Positions 54,677 to 63,543 are shown, numbered from the stretch's first letter. The stretch is 64,000 nucleotides of DNA from an uncultured Oxalobacter sp. (GCA_905202055.1 CAJKQK010000003.1:11137-75136), one strand, 5' to 3'. Notes: a model not told the origin generated them from the sequence alone. Numbers and translations: made by a program.

Positions 54677-55447
54677 TTATTGGATGGATGATCTGTGCAA
54701 ACCGATCAATACAAGATTATCTATGATTCTGTGCGGGATAGAAAGGTTGGGGGCAATATATCTGGCAGCACCGCCGGATAACAGGCATTTGACGTTGTCG
54801 TAATGCTGTTGGTGATCTGCGACAGCTCTTTCGATTGCGCCTGCCTGGGCGTTGATGCAGCCGCTCAAAATGGCATTTCCCGTTTCGTTGGCAAAATAGC
54901 TGATTTTACTGTTTTGCTGGGCAACTTCAGGAAGTTGTGCCGTATTTTGTGCCAGCGATTCCGCCATCAGTTTCAGACCGGGCAGAATCATTCCTCCCAT
55001 AAATGTTCCGTCGGGTGAAATGGCGTCTATGGTGGTGGCTGTCCCGGCAGTAACGACAATCAGCGGTTGCCCGGGGTGCAAGGCCCTTGCACCGACCATG
55101 GAGGCGAAACGGTCGCTTCCGAGTTTGCGGTAATCCACATAAGTATTCCGGATGCCGGCCAGTGAAGGTGCGGAATAGAACCACTCGATTTTTTGTGGTC
55201 TGGGTTCCAGTGTCTTGAGAAAATCAAAGATGGTATTGCCCAGGTTTTGTCCAGCGACATTGGAAATGATGACACGTTCGAACGGTGAAATCCGGTGCAG
55301 GATCTGCCAGGTGCTTTTCAGTGAGGACAGTTCGTGGTGACGAACTGTGCCGAATTCTCTCCAGCTGATGGGTTCAGCCGAAAATGACTGATCAGAATGG
55401 GGAACAGCCCACTTTATGAAAGTATTTCCCGCATCGACTAGCAGCAT
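54677..55447 (-). CDS. coaX: type III pantothenate kinase
   Basis: CoaX phosphorylates pantothenate, the first step of CoA synthesis. The 256-residue product starts MLLVDAGNTFIKWAVP with the phosphate-1 motif DAGNT. It has GSDRFASMVGA and the phosphate-2 motif VVTAGTATTIDAI, typical of the ASKHA-fold type III enzymes. In relatives birA precedes it; here only the last codons of birA remain, seven bases upstream. Promoter and leader must therefore lie in the altered upstream DNA. Confidence 0.94.
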   Translation of the reverse strand: MLLVDAGNTFIKWAVPHSDQSFSAEPISWREFGTVRHHELSSLKSTWQILHRISPFERVIISNVAGQNLGNTIFDFLKTLEPRPQKIEWFYSAPSLAGIRNTYVDYRKLGSDRFASMVGARALHPGQPLIVVTAGTATTIDAISPDGTFMGGMILPGLKLMAESLAQNTAQLPEVAQQNSKISYFANETGNAILSGCINAQAGAIERAVADHQQHYDNVKCLLSGGAARYIAPNLSIPHRIIDNLVLIGLHRSSIQ

Positions 55448-55454
55448 TTCAGGA

Positions 55455-55565
55455 TTATTCCTTTTTCAATCGTAAAGAAACATGGTCAGACCTTATTGCG
55501 GCGCAGCCATCTGCCGTTTCAATGAGAAAGTCTGACTGCTCAACCCCAGCGGTTTTCCAGCCTTC
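55455..55565 (-). pseudogene. birA: birA C-terminal remnant
   Basis: A 36-codon frame on the minus strand, closed on both sides by stops and without a start, reads EGWKTAGVEQSDFLIETADG and continues CAAIRSDHVSLRLKKE. It matches the last residues of biotin-protein ligase/BirA, whose C-terminal SH3-like domain ends in a G-x-I/V...VSLRL pattern. It ends seven bases before coaX, the normal birA-coaX spacing in Burkholderiales. The rest of birA is not visible upstream. A functional biotin ligase must be encoded elsewhere. Confidence 0.72.
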
Positions 55566-56115
55566 TTATTGTTCTTTAAAACATCGTCCGCTTATTTTAG
55601 CAAAAACGGGATATTGTTTCTTTTTAATGTTCTGATAATAGCGATTCCGACGACAAGTATCTGTCCTGGATTTTATAAAAGGGTTTGAAAAGGGGTGAGT
55701 CAGTGAAAAGGTCATGGATGAATCAGGGGAAGAAAGCCCAGTACTTTCGATGTGTTCGTTTAAGCTTGTTTGTATACAAAGGCCAGTCGTCAAGGCGTCG
55801 GATATGTTCCGGCTTTTCCTGTAAATCGGCGGTGGTGGGCAACGCACTGTTGATGATTTCAATATTTACCCTGTATTTAAATATAAAGTTTTAAAATTTA
55901 AAAAAGCGGACGGAGTCAAATGTTTCTTTCGTGCAATGCAATGGGGCGATATAGTGTTAAAAATATGATAAATAACATAGTACGATGTGAACGTTATTCT
56001 TCTTTTAAGCTTATTCGTGTCTAATAAAGTTATTATGTTATCTATTAATAAACGATCTGCGCAAATTGAATAAATTAAAATTTGTGCCGGACATATAATC
56101 TGATAATTTATTTCA
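55566..56115. other. non-coding stretch with decayed DNA, upstream of mla-like operon
   Basis: About 550 nt lie between the birA remnant and the permease gene. The half next to the permease is very AT-rich. Short open frames on both strands lack ribosome sites and family features. One minus-strand segment (55723-55890) looks protein-like but has no start. The promoter of the lipid-transport operon must be in the right part, but I could not place it. Confidence 0.45.
55723..55890 (-). pseudogene. possible fragment of an unidentified gene
   Basis: A 55-codon frame bounded by stops reads, in part, IEIINSALPTTADLQEKPEH and RRLDDWPLYTNKLKRTHRKY, ending WAFFP. Composition (two Trp, mixed charges, no long repeats) and codon choice look like real protein, but there is no ATG, GTG or TTG at a sensible place. 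I do not recognise the family. It may be the tail of a lost gene or chance. Confidence 0.3.
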
Positions 56116-57240
56116 ATGCCGACTGATAAGGACAATTCTCCCAGACTGGATCTGATCGATGCTAGCAGGGTTGTTGCTAGGGGTTGTTGGCGTGTTGAGG
56201 TTTTATCGTCAGCAGGAACAATCAAACGCCTGAATTCGACAATTCAGTCTTGTTCAGGCAAAACCGGTATTGTCTGGGATTTGACCCGGATCCAGGAGCT
56301 GGACTACATCAGCGCACAGTTTTTATGGGAAAGCTGGGGTGGCAAGAGACCCGATAATCTGGTTCTTTCGGAAGAACAGGGAAGGCTTTTCACCCGTCTT
56401 GAACAAGCCGGTCCATTGAAATTGCCGGATACGGCCAAACCCTTTCTCTGGCCCTGGCAGCGTTTCCGGGATATCGTCCACAAGGTTTCCGAGCATTTTT
56501 CCGGTATGGTTGCACTCGTCGGTCAGTTGATGATCGATATTGTCCATTTTGCCAAATCGCCCCGGCGGGGTCCCTGGACGGAAATTTCCGCCAATATTTA
56601 TCACGCCGGTGCACAGGCTTTGGGAATTACTGCCATCGTCGGTTTTCTGATCGGTGTTGTTTTGTCCTATCTGTCAGCACAGCAGCTTCATATGTTTGGT
56701 GGAGATGTTTTTCTGGTCAATTTGCTGGGAATCGGTATTCTTCGTGAATTGGGCCCGCTGCTGGCCGCCATTCTGGTTGCGGGGCGTTCAGGTTCATCCA
56801 TGACAGCACAGTTGGGTGTCATGCGAGTGACCGAAGAGTTGAGCGCGATGCAGGTAATGGGGCTTCCTCAGGGGTTTCGCCTGATTATGCCTAAAGTTAT
56901 CGCTCTGTCCGTTGTCATGCCGCTTCTTATTATCTGGACAGATGTGATTGCCCTGTTTGGGGGCATGCTGGCAGGAAGTTTTGAGATTGGCCTGTCCATG
57001 TCGTATTTTATGGCTTCATTGCCTGATGCAGTGCCGATTGCCAATTTCTGGATTGGGGTTGGCAAGGGGTATGTTTTTGGTATCCTGATTGCATTGATCG
57101 CCTGTTATTATGGTTTGAAAATCAAGCCGAATACAGAAAGTCTGGGGGAAGGTACGACCCGTTCTGTTGTGACATCCATTACTGCCGTGATTCTGGCTGA
57201 TGCCATTTTCGCCATTGTTCTTCGAGGTGTGGGATTCTGA
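56116..57240 (+). CDS. ABC transporter permease with N-terminal STAS domain (MlaE-like)
   Basis: The 374-residue protein fuses an N-terminal STAS-like domain (about residues 1-100, MlaB-like) to an MlaE permease with five to six helices. The permease part shows LVNLLGIGILRELGPLLAAILVAGRSGSSMTAQLGVMRVTEE (split over the family core) and MGLPQGFRLIMPK. Such permeases move phospholipids between membranes with an ATPase and an MCE protein. It heads a four-gene operon; its stop overlaps the ATPase start by one base. No clear ribosome site precedes the ATG at 56116. Confidence 0.88.
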   Translation: MPTDKDNSPRLDLIDASRVVARGCWRVEVLSSAGTIKRLNSTIQSCSGKTGIVWDLTRIQELDYISAQFLWESWGGKRPDNLVLSEEQGRLFTRLEQAGPLKLPDTAKPFLWPWQRFRDIVHKVSEHFSGMVALVGQLMIDIVHFAKSPRRGPWTEISANIYHAGAQALGITAIVGFLIGVVLSYLSAQQLHMFGGDVFLVNLLGIGILRELGPLLAAILVAGRSGSSMTAQLGVMRVTEELSAMQVMGLPQGFRLIMPKVIALSVVMPLLIIWTDVIALFGGMLAGSFEIGLSMSYFMASLPDAVPIANFWIGVGKGYVFGILIALIACYYGLKIKPNTESLGEGTTRSVVTSITAVILADAIFAIVLRGVGF

Positions 57241-58058
57241 TGAAGACTGAAAATGAAATTGTCATCGAAATTCGCGGATTGTGGACGCAATTCGGAAATC
57301 ATGTTGTCCACGAGGATCTGGACCTGACGATCAGGCGTGGAGAGATCGTTTCGATTGTCGGTGGATCTGGTTCTGGTAAGACAACGCTTTTGAGAGAAAT
57401 ACTGGGTTTGCAGAAACCGGCACGCGGTATGGTGAAAGTTCTGGGTATCGATATCGAAAAAGCGAACGCGGCCACCATGAGAAAGCTGGATGACAAATGG
57501 GGCATGCTGTTTCAGCAAGGTGCGCTTTTCTCGGCTTTGTCTGTTTTCGACAATGTGGCTTTGCCTTTGCGCGAATTGAGAGGTTTGCCTGAATCCCTGA
57601 TCAAGGAAGCGGTCTTGCTTAAGCTTCAGATGGCCGGGTTGACTCCAAACGATGCCATCAAAATGCCGTCGGATTTATCTGGCGGGATGATAAAGAGAGT
57701 TGCACTGGCCCGCGCCCTTTCACTGGAACCGGATTTGCTTTTTCTGGATGAACCGACAGCAGGACTTGACCCGGCGTTGTCTGACAGTTTTGTTGAACTC
57801 ATTTCCGGTTTGCATGACGAATTAGGACTGACTGTCGTGATGGTTTCGCATGATCTGGACACTATTCTGGAATTATCGACTCAAATAGCGGTACTGGCTG
57901 ACAAAAAAGTTGTCGCAAGCGGACCTCCGCAAGAGGTATTGAAAGTCAAACATCCATTTATCGAAGATTTCTTTCTGGGTAAACGGGGCAGTAAAGTTAT
58001 AAAGGCATTGCCGGAATTGAGTGCCGAAATTGGTATAAGAGGGAATGATGGAAAATAA
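57240..58058 (+). CDS. ABC transporter ATP-binding protein (MlaF-like)
   Basis: The 272-residue ATPase has Walker A GGSGSGKTTLLREILGL, the Q-loop MLFQQGALFSALSVFDNV, signature LSGGMIKRVALARALSLEP, Walker B LLFLDEPTAGLDP and H-loop MVSHD. FQQGALFSAL and the LSGGM signature are characteristic of MlaF-type ATPases. It is coupled to the permease upstream and overlaps the MCE gene downstream by 14 bases. Powers lipid transport at the inner membrane. Confidence 0.93.
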   Translation: MKTENEIVIEIRGLWTQFGNHVVHEDLDLTIRRGEIVSIVGGSGSGKTTLLREILGLQKPARGMVKVLGIDIEKANAATMRKLDDKWGMLFQQGALFSALSVFDNVALPLRELRGLPESLIKEAVLLKLQMAGLTPNDAIKMPSDLSGGMIKRVALARALSLEPDLLFLDEPTAGLDPALSDSFVELISGLHDELGLTVVMVSHDLDTILELSTQIAVLADKKVVASGPPQEVLKVKHPFIEDFFLGKRGSKVIKALPELSAEIGIRGNDGK

Positions 58059-58926
58059 ATCTCATGCGTTTATAGCAGGATTATTTACAGTTTGCCTGGT
58101 GGCGGCAGCCTTGTTGATTGTCTGGTTTCTCAACATGGACAGAACGGTCAAGCAGCCCTATATGATCGCAACCAATTTGTCGATCCCGGGCTTGAACCCC
58201 CAGGCAACGGTCCGGTTTCGTGGTCTGGATGTCGGTAAAGTCACCAATATCGCTTTCAACAAGGATGATCCCGGTGAAATCCTGATTTATTTCGAGGTAA
58301 AGGAAGATACACCGATGACGGAATCGACCTTTGCCACCCTGTCCTATCAGGGGGTGACCGGTATCGCTTCCATTGAGCTGAACGATGATGAAACCAGTGA
58401 CAAACGTCTGGTGACCTCGGCAGAAAATCCGGCGCATATCGAAATGCGCTCCAGTTTGCTGAATGAATTGCAGCAGAGAGGTCTGGATATCCTGAAGCAA
58501 GTTCAAAGTGTTTCAACCCAACTGACCGTACTTTTCGATGAAAAGAATCGGGAAACGATGGTCAGGACGTTTGAAAATATCAGCAAGGCCGCCGCAGCAT
58601 GGGAAAAAGTCGGAAAGCAGCTTGAACCGACAGTTAACCAGCTTCCCGAAACCGCGATGGAAGCCAGAAAAACGATTATTTCCATTAACGAAGCTTCGGA
58701 GGATGTGAAAAAGTTGTCGCAGAAAGCGAATGCGTTAATGGAAAGTGACGTCGACAGTGATACGGTACAGCGTCTGGATGCACTTGCGGAAGATGCCAAA
58801 ACGACGCTCTATAACGTCAATAAACTTTTGCAGCAATACAAACAAAGACCGTCAGGCTTGTTGTTCGGTGCCAGAGGACCGGCTCCGGGCCCCGGTGAGC
58901 CCGGATTCAGCGCTAACGGAAATTAG
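58045..58926 (+). CDS. MCE-domain protein (MlaD-like)
   Basis: The 293-residue protein has one N-terminal membrane helix (FIAGLFTVCLVAAALLIVWF) and a periplasmic MCE domain (residues about 40-115) with LNPQATVRFRGLDVGKVTNI and TLSYQGVTGIASIELNDD. A long helical tail (to about residue 260) could form the channel-like bundle seen in larger MCE proteins. It is longer than E. coli MlaD (183 residues) and nearer to single-MCE proteins with extended helices. Two adjacent ATG codons are possible. Overlaps the ATPase gene. Confidence 0.88.
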   Translation: MMENKSHAFIAGLFTVCLVAAALLIVWFLNMDRTVKQPYMIATNLSIPGLNPQATVRFRGLDVGKVTNIAFNKDDPGEILIYFEVKEDTPMTESTFATLSYQGVTGIASIELNDDETSDKRLVTSAENPAHIEMRSSLLNELQQRGLDILKQVQSVSTQLTVLFDEKNRETMVRTFENISKAAAAWEKVGKQLEPTVNQLPETAMEARKTIISINEASEDVKKLSQKANALMESDVDSDTVQRLDALAEDAKTTLYNVNKLLQQYKQRPSGLLFGARGPAPGPGEPGFSANGN

Positions 58927-58953
58927 GATATTTACCAGAGTAAGGGACTCGTG

Positions 58954-59556
58954 ATGTCAAAACAGTTCAGACTTTTCGTCGCCGCCATATTGAGTGTTTT
59001 CCTGCTGGGCGCCTGCGCTCTCGGCGATGGCAGACCGCCAGCAACGCTATACGATTTCGGGCCACTGAAAACGAATGATCTCGTTCATTTGCCGCAGGAT
59101 ATGCCTGTTATCAGGACGAGAGTCCATTCGCCTGAATGGATGAGCGAAAATCTGATGTATTACCGTCTGAATTACGTTAACGATCAACAGGTACGGTTTT
59201 ATACGGAAAGCAGCTGGAATACCAATCCTTCGAAACTCTTCAAGAACCGTCTGGATTCCTATCTGGCTTCAGCCGGCAGTACCGTTACGGGATTCAGGAC
59301 CACGTCGCCTACCTTGACCGTTCGGATTTATATTGGGGATTTCGGCCAGCATTTTTCAAGTCCTTCAGCCAGTGTCGGCCATGTTTCCCTGAGAGCATCC
59401 CTCTTTCGGGGGAAAGACCTGATAGCGCAAAAAAGTTTTACACGTGACGTTCCGGCAACAACGGCAGATGCTGCGGGCGGAGTTCGTGCCATGGCTCAGG
59501 CGAGCGACGCCATCATCGGTGATATCCTGAACTGGATGGTGGTGACTTCCCGATAG
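58954..59556 (+). CDS. ABC-type transport auxiliary lipoprotein (PqiC/DUF330-like)
   Basis: The 200-residue product has a lipoprotein signal ending LLGAC, so the mature N-terminal Cys would be acylated and the protein anchored in the outer membrane or periplasmic face. The body contains TLYDFGPL near the start and AMAQASDAIIGDILNW near the end, fitting the PqiC-type auxiliary component of MCE systems. I prefer the ATG at 58954, which has AAGGGA at proper spacing, over the adjacent GTG. It completes the permease-ATPase-MCE-lipoprotein operon. Confidence 0.82.
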   Translation: MSKQFRLFVAAILSVFLLGACALGDGRPPATLYDFGPLKTNDLVHLPQDMPVIRTRVHSPEWMSENLMYYRLNYVNDQQVRFYTESSWNTNPSKLFKNRLDSYLASAGSTVTGFRTTSPTLTVRIYIGDFGQHFSSPSASVGHVSLRASLFRGKDLIAQKSFTRDVPATTADAAGGVRAMAQASDAIIGDILNWMVVTSR

Positions 59557-59643
59557 CATTTCCCGGCAAATGCGACCGGGTTATTTCAATTGTTTGCCAG
59601 CCTGATCCTGTTTACAAGACATTCAGGAATTATTAACATGAAG

Positions 59644-59670
59644 CGACTTTCCTTCATTTAAGGAAAGTCG
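59644..59670 (+). terminator. perfect hairpin after lipid-transport operon
   Basis: CGACTTTCCTT and AAGGAAAGTCG form a perfect 11-bp stem around a CATTT loop. Only a short T stretch follows (TTC), so termination would be weak. It lies about 90 nt behind the lipoprotein stop and 35 nt before the hydrolase gene. Confidence 0.45.
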
Positions 59671-59705
59671 TTCAATGCAGCGGTCAAGCTTACAGAGGTG
59701 ATTTT

Positions 59706-60329
59706 ATGAATGCAGACACTCAACTATTTTTTATCTCCGGAGCGGCCGGAAAACTGGAGTGTGCACTGGATTTACCCAGAGCAGATCCTTCAGGCATTGT
59801 ATTGATCGCTCACCCTCATCCGCTGTATGGTGGAACGATGAGCAATAAAGTGGTCCAGATGATCGCAAGAACATTTGTCGCACTGGGCTATATTGCTGTA
59901 CGCATGAATTTCCGTGGGGTCGGCGCTTCTGAGGGCTCGCACGATTTCGGGAATGGTGAAACCGACGATATGGCCGTTCTTCTCGACCATGTCAAAAAAC
60001 AGTATCCCGGTCTGCCTGTCGTTCTGGGTGGTTTTTCGTTCGGAACTTACGTCCAGTCCAGATTGCAGCAGAAACTCGCGGGTCAAGGACAGCCACCTGA
60101 ACAAATGGTATTTGTGAGTGCCACCGCCGGAAAATGGGCTATCGATTCCATTCCGGCCAATACGTTGCTGATTCACGGCGAACTGGATGAAGTCGTTCCC
60201 TTGTCCGATGTTTTCAACTGGGCGCGTCCGCAGGATTTATCCGTTGTGGTTGTCGCCGGCGCCGATCATCTTTTCAATCATAAATTGCATCATATCCGTA
60301 ACATTATCACCACCGTTTTTCATCATTGA
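59706..60329 (+). CDS. alpha/beta hydrolase
   Basis: The 207-residue protein has the hydrolase fold with the nucleophile elbow GGFSFGT, the HPHPLYGGTMSNKVV oxyanion region, the Asp in LLIHGELDEVVPL and the His in AGADHLFNHKLH. It matches the short serine-hydrolase group often annotated as CocE/NonD-like. No signal peptide is present, so it is likely cytosolic. Substrate unknown. Its stop overlaps an upstream extension of the next frame, but the PBP5-like start is 45 nt further on; cotranscription is likely. Confidence 0.82.
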   Translation: MNADTQLFFISGAAGKLECALDLPRADPSGIVLIAHPHPLYGGTMSNKVVQMIARTFVALGYIAVRMNFRGVGASEGSHDFGNGETDDMAVLLDHVKKQYPGLPVVLGGFSFGTYVQSRLQQKLAGQGQPPEQMVFVSATAGKWAIDSIPANTLLIHGELDEVVPLSDVFNWARPQDLSVVVVAGADHLFNHKLHHIRNIITTVFHH

Positions 60330-60373
60330 GTCCGGAGCAACAAGAATCGGTATCGATTCTCGACAGTATTTTC

Positions 60374-61519
60374 ATGAAAAAAAGCAAGTTTGCCGTTTTA
60401 TTTCTGTTTTTCTGGTGTTTTCTCTTCAACGTTCATGCTGCAGGTGTATCCGCTCCGACATTGACGTCGAGGTCATGGCTGCTGATCGATGTCGTCAGCA
60501 ATCAGGTTCTGGCATCTTATAACAGCCAGGAACGCATCAGGGCCGGGACGCCTGGCCGCCTGATGACGGCTTATCTTGTTTTTGGCGCGCTAAAGGAAGG
60601 AAAACTGAGTCCGGAAAAAACCATTCTTGTAAGTGATGAAATTGGTGAAATGAAATCGGGCGGTCCCAGGATGTTTCTCCAGCGGGGTAGTTCTGTGACG
60701 GTACAACAACTGCTTGACGGACTGATTGTCCAGGGAAGCGATGATGCCGCACTGGCACTCGCATTGGCCGTTTCCGGAAATGAAAAGACTTTTGTTGATC
60801 TGATGAACCGGGAAGCCGTTCGTTTGGGAATGAAATCGACGAATTTTTCGCACCCTTACGAAACGACCGATAAGGACACCTATTCGACACCGGATGACTT
60901 ATCGGTTCTGGCGGTCAGTCTGATTCGGGATTACCCGGATTATTATTCCAATTTTTCCACACGTGAATTCTCTTATAACAAAATTACCCAACGAAATCCC
61001 AACCGGCTTTTATGGGTTGATTCAGCAGTGGACGGCCTGGTAACTTCGGCGAGTGTGAAGGATAACATGGTGGTTTCTGCACGGCGCGACAGTGTTTTGG
61101 GGGAGCGCCGGATGCTGTCTATTGTCGTCGGAGCCGTTTCCGATCAGGTACGGGCACAGGAAAGTCTGAAGTTGCTGAATTGGGGATTCCAGAATTTCGA
61201 TACGATCAGGTTATATGAAAAAAATCAGGTTGTCGCATCACCAGAAGTATGGAAAGGTTCAAGCAGTGACGTCGATATCGGGTTTAATGTCGATACCTAT
61301 GTGTCGGTTCCAAAAGGGGAAATATCCCGGCTGAGAACGGTACTTGAACGGAATGATCCCCTGATCGCGCCGGTTGATGAAGGATCACAGGTAGGCGTGC
61401 TGAAGATATTCGTCGGTGACAAAGTCATTGCCGAGCTGCCTGTGCTTGCGCTGGAGCAGATCAATGTAGCCAGTTTTCTGGGCATAATCTGGGATACTAT
61501 CCGGTTGTGGTTTAAATAG
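60374..61519 (+). CDS. PBP5-like D,D-carboxypeptidase homologue lacking all active-site motifs
   Basis: The 381-residue protein has a Sec signal (FAVLFLFFWCFLFNVHA), a DacA/DacC-like serine peptidase domain and the PBP5 C-terminal domain, ending in an amphipathic membrane-anchor helix (FLGIIWDTIRLWFK). The frame is intact, but SxxK reads TPGR (residues 59-62), SGN reads GSD (121-123) and KTG reads VTS (223-225), with two residues missing after the last. Flanks are well conserved (RLMTAYLVFGALKEGKL, LLDGLIVQ, VDGL). It cannot work by the known acyl-serine mechanism. Gene order ahead of DUF493-lipB-lipA is typical, except that the D-amino-acid aminotransferase gene often found here is absent. 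Confidence 0.85.
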   Translation: MKKSKFAVLFLFFWCFLFNVHAAGVSAPTLTSRSWLLIDVVSNQVLASYNSQERIRAGTPGRLMTAYLVFGALKEGKLSPEKTILVSDEIGEMKSGGPRMFLQRGSSVTVQQLLDGLIVQGSDDAALALALAVSGNEKTFVDLMNREAVRLGMKSTNFSHPYETTDKDTYSTPDDLSVLAVSLIRDYPDYYSNFSTREFSYNKITQRNPNRLLWVDSAVDGLVTSASVKDNMVVSARRDSVLGERRMLSIVVGAVSDQVRAQESLKLLNWGFQNFDTIRLYEKNQVVASPEVWKGSSSDVDIGFNVDTYVSVPKGEISRLRTVLERNDPLIAPVDEGSQVGVLKIFVGDKVIAELPVLALEQINVASFLGIIWDTIRLWFK

Positions 61520-61531
61520 AAGGAGTCCATT

Positions 61532-61804
61532 ATGAGTTGCGGTAGCAATGAAAATCCCATCCTGTATCCCTGCGATTTCCCGATCAAGATCATGGGGGAA
61601 AAAAGAGACGATTTCGCCCAGACGATGACAGACCTCATCCGTTTGCACGATCCCCTTTTCGATGCGGCCACGCTTGGCATGCGTCTGTCTTCGCAGGGTA
61701 ATTATCTTTCCCTGACGGCGACAGTCAAGGCCACGAGCCGGGAACAACTCGATAACCTGTACAGAGCCTTGTCTTCCCATCCAATGGTCAAGGTTGTCCT
61801 TTAA
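61532..61804 (+). CDS. DUF493 (YbeD-like) protein
   Basis: The 90-residue protein shows the DUF493 pattern: ILYPCDFPIKIMGEKRDDF near the start, SSQGNYLSLTATVKATSREQ in the middle and LSSHPMVKVVL at the end. The fold resembles small ACT-like regulatory domains. It lies between the PBP5-like gene and lipB, its usual place in proteobacteria. A GAAGGAG ribosome site precedes the ATG. Function unknown; a link to lipoate synthesis is suggested only by gene order. Confidence 0.88.
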   Translation: MSCGSNENPILYPCDFPIKIMGEKRDDFAQTMTDLIRLHDPLFDAATLGMRLSSQGNYLSLTATVKATSREQLDNLYRALSSHPMVKVVL

Positions 61805-61825
61805 TATTGCAAGGGGCGGTCATTC

Positions 61826-62521
61826 ATGGAAAACGCCTGTATGTACGATAAGATTGCCGCTGTCCCGGTGATTGTCAAACGGCTCGGGCGTATGCCGTAT
61901 GAGGCTGTTTTTCAGGAAATGCTCGGGTTTTCCGGAAGCCGTAGCCGGCAGACTCCCGATGAAATTTGGGTGGTGGAACATGAACCCGTTTTCACCCTCG
62001 GGCAGGCTGCCGACACATCCCATGTCATCAACGCCTACCAGTTACCGGTTATCCAGACAGACCGTGGAGGGGAAGTCACATATCATGGGCCGGGGCAGGC
62101 GGTTATTTATCCGTTGATGGATTTACGCCGGCGCTTCAATGATAAATTGCTCGTGCGCGAGCTGGTTTTCAGAATTGAAGCAGCCATAATCGATGTGCTT
62201 GCTCTCCATGATGTCGTTGGCGAACGTCGTGCCGGGGCGCCGGGTATTTATATTCCGCCTCTTCCTGAATATGGCATTCATCAGGGAGCCAAAATCGCGG
62301 CGCTGGGACTGAAGGTCAAAAGCAACGGGACCGTTTATCATGGTTTGGCATTGAATGTCGACATGGATCTTGAACCTTTTACGTGGATCGATCCATGTGG
62401 GTATGCCGGACTGAAAGTCACAGACATGAAATCGCTTGGTATCGATTGTCGTCTTGAAGACGTTCAGTCCGCACTGGTCGATGCCTTGTGCGACCGGCTG
62501 GATTTGAAACAGGTAGGATAA
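61826..62521 (+). CDS. lipB: octanoyl-[ACP]:protein N-octanoyltransferase
   Basis: LipB moves octanoate from acyl carrier protein to lipoyl domains. The 231-residue protein has [19 protein letters not shown], the lysine in [20 protein letters not shown] and the catalytic Cys in [15 protein letters not shown], all family hallmarks. The start [20 protein letters not shown] gives the usual length. It is followed 20 nt later by lipA, the next enzyme. Confidence 0.96.
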   Translation: MENACMYDKIAAVPVIVKRLGRMPYEAVFQEMLGFSGSRSRQTPDEIWVVEHEPVFTLGQAADTSHVINAYQLPVIQTDRGGEVTYHGPGQAVIYPLMDLRRRFNDKLLVRELVFRIEAAIIDVLALHDVVGERRAGAPGIYIPPLPEYGIHQGAKIAALGLKVKSNGTVYHGLALNVDMDLEPFTWIDPCGYAGLKVTDMKSLGIDCRLEDVQSALVDALCDRLDLKQVG

Positions 62522-62541
62522 AAACGGACGGAGCCAGGGAA

Positions 62542-63516
62542 ATGTCTGAAAGAGATTCCGGAAAAAATGTTGTGCCGAATGGAGACATTCACCGGCAAAA
62601 AGGAGCGCTCAAAACAGCGCGTATCCCCATAAAGATCCAGCCCGCCGAAAAATTGCCCAAACCGGACTGGATTCGGGTAAAGGCCGGTTCATATTCATCC
62701 CATTTTCATGAAGTCAAAAACCTGTTGAAAGAGCAGGAGCTCGTGACGGTCTGCGATGAAGCGAGTTGCCCGAACCGGGGGGAATGTTACGGAAACGGAA
62801 CGGCCGCTTTCATGGTGATGGGCGACAGGTGTACACGTCGCTGTCCTTTTTGTGACGTTGCACACGGCCGTCCCGATCCGCTCGATGAAAAAGAACCTGA
62901 ACGGCTCGCCCGAACCATATCGGCTTTAGGCCTGTCTTACGTTGTTGTCACCTCGGTCAATCGGGATGATTTGCGCGATGGAGGAGCTTCCCATTTCGCG
63001 GAATGCATCAAGGCAATCAAACAGCGGTCGCCGAATACACGGGTGGAAATACTGACCCCGGATTTCCGGGGAAAAGTGGACAGGGCACTGGAAGCGATTT
63101 GCCAGAATCCGCCTGACGTTTTCAACCATAATCTTGAAACAGTCCCACGTTTGTACCTGCAGGCGCGTCCCGGAGCCGATTATTCGATATCCCTGAATTT
63201 ACTGAAGGCTTTTGGTGAGCGGTGTCCCGATGTCCCGACAAAGTCCGGGTTGATGGTCGGGCTTGGGGAAACGGATGAGGAGATTACAGAGGTCATGGAA
63301 GACCTTCGATGTCATGGAGTTTCCATGCTGACGATCGGACAGTATCTGATGCCCTCTTCCAGCCATTTGCCGGTTTTGCGGTATGTCGATCTTTCGACGT
63401 TTGAAAAATGGCGGCTACTTGCCGGAAAGATGGGGTTTGTACATGCCGCCATCGGACCGATGGTGCGGTCGAGTTACCATGCTGACCTGCAGGCCAGGGG
63501 TGTTGAAGTGAAGTAG
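62542..63516 (+). CDS. lipA: lipoyl synthase
   Basis: LipA is a radical-SAM enzyme that inserts two sulfurs into octanoyl groups. The 324-residue product has both clusters. The auxiliary cluster cysteines are in [12 protein letters not shown] (CxxxxCxxxxxC) and the radical-SAM cysteines in CTRRCPFC (CxxxCxxC). The C-terminal SSYHAD supplies the serine ligand of the auxiliary cluster. The ATG at 62542 has an AGGGA site; an earlier ATG at 62488 would overlap lipB. It ends the unit DUF493-lipB-lipA. Confidence 0.97.
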   Translation: MSERDSGKNVVPNGDIHRQKGALKTARIPIKIQPAEKLPKPDWIRVKAGSYSSHFHEVKNLLKEQELVTVCDEASCPNRGECYGNGTAAFMVMGDRCTRRCPFCDVAHGRPDPLDEKEPERLARTISALGLSYVVVTSVNRDDLRDGGASHFAECIKAIKQRSPNTRVEILTPDFRGKVDRALEAICQNPPDVFNHNLETVPRLYLQARPGADYSISLNLLKAFGERCPDVPTKSGLMVGLGETDEEITEVMEDLRCHGVSMLTIGQYLMPSSSHLPVLRYVDLSTFEKWRLLAGKMGFVHAAIGPMVRSSYHADLQARGVEVK

Positions 63517-63543
63517 ACACTTCACTTCAACTGTTTATTGATA

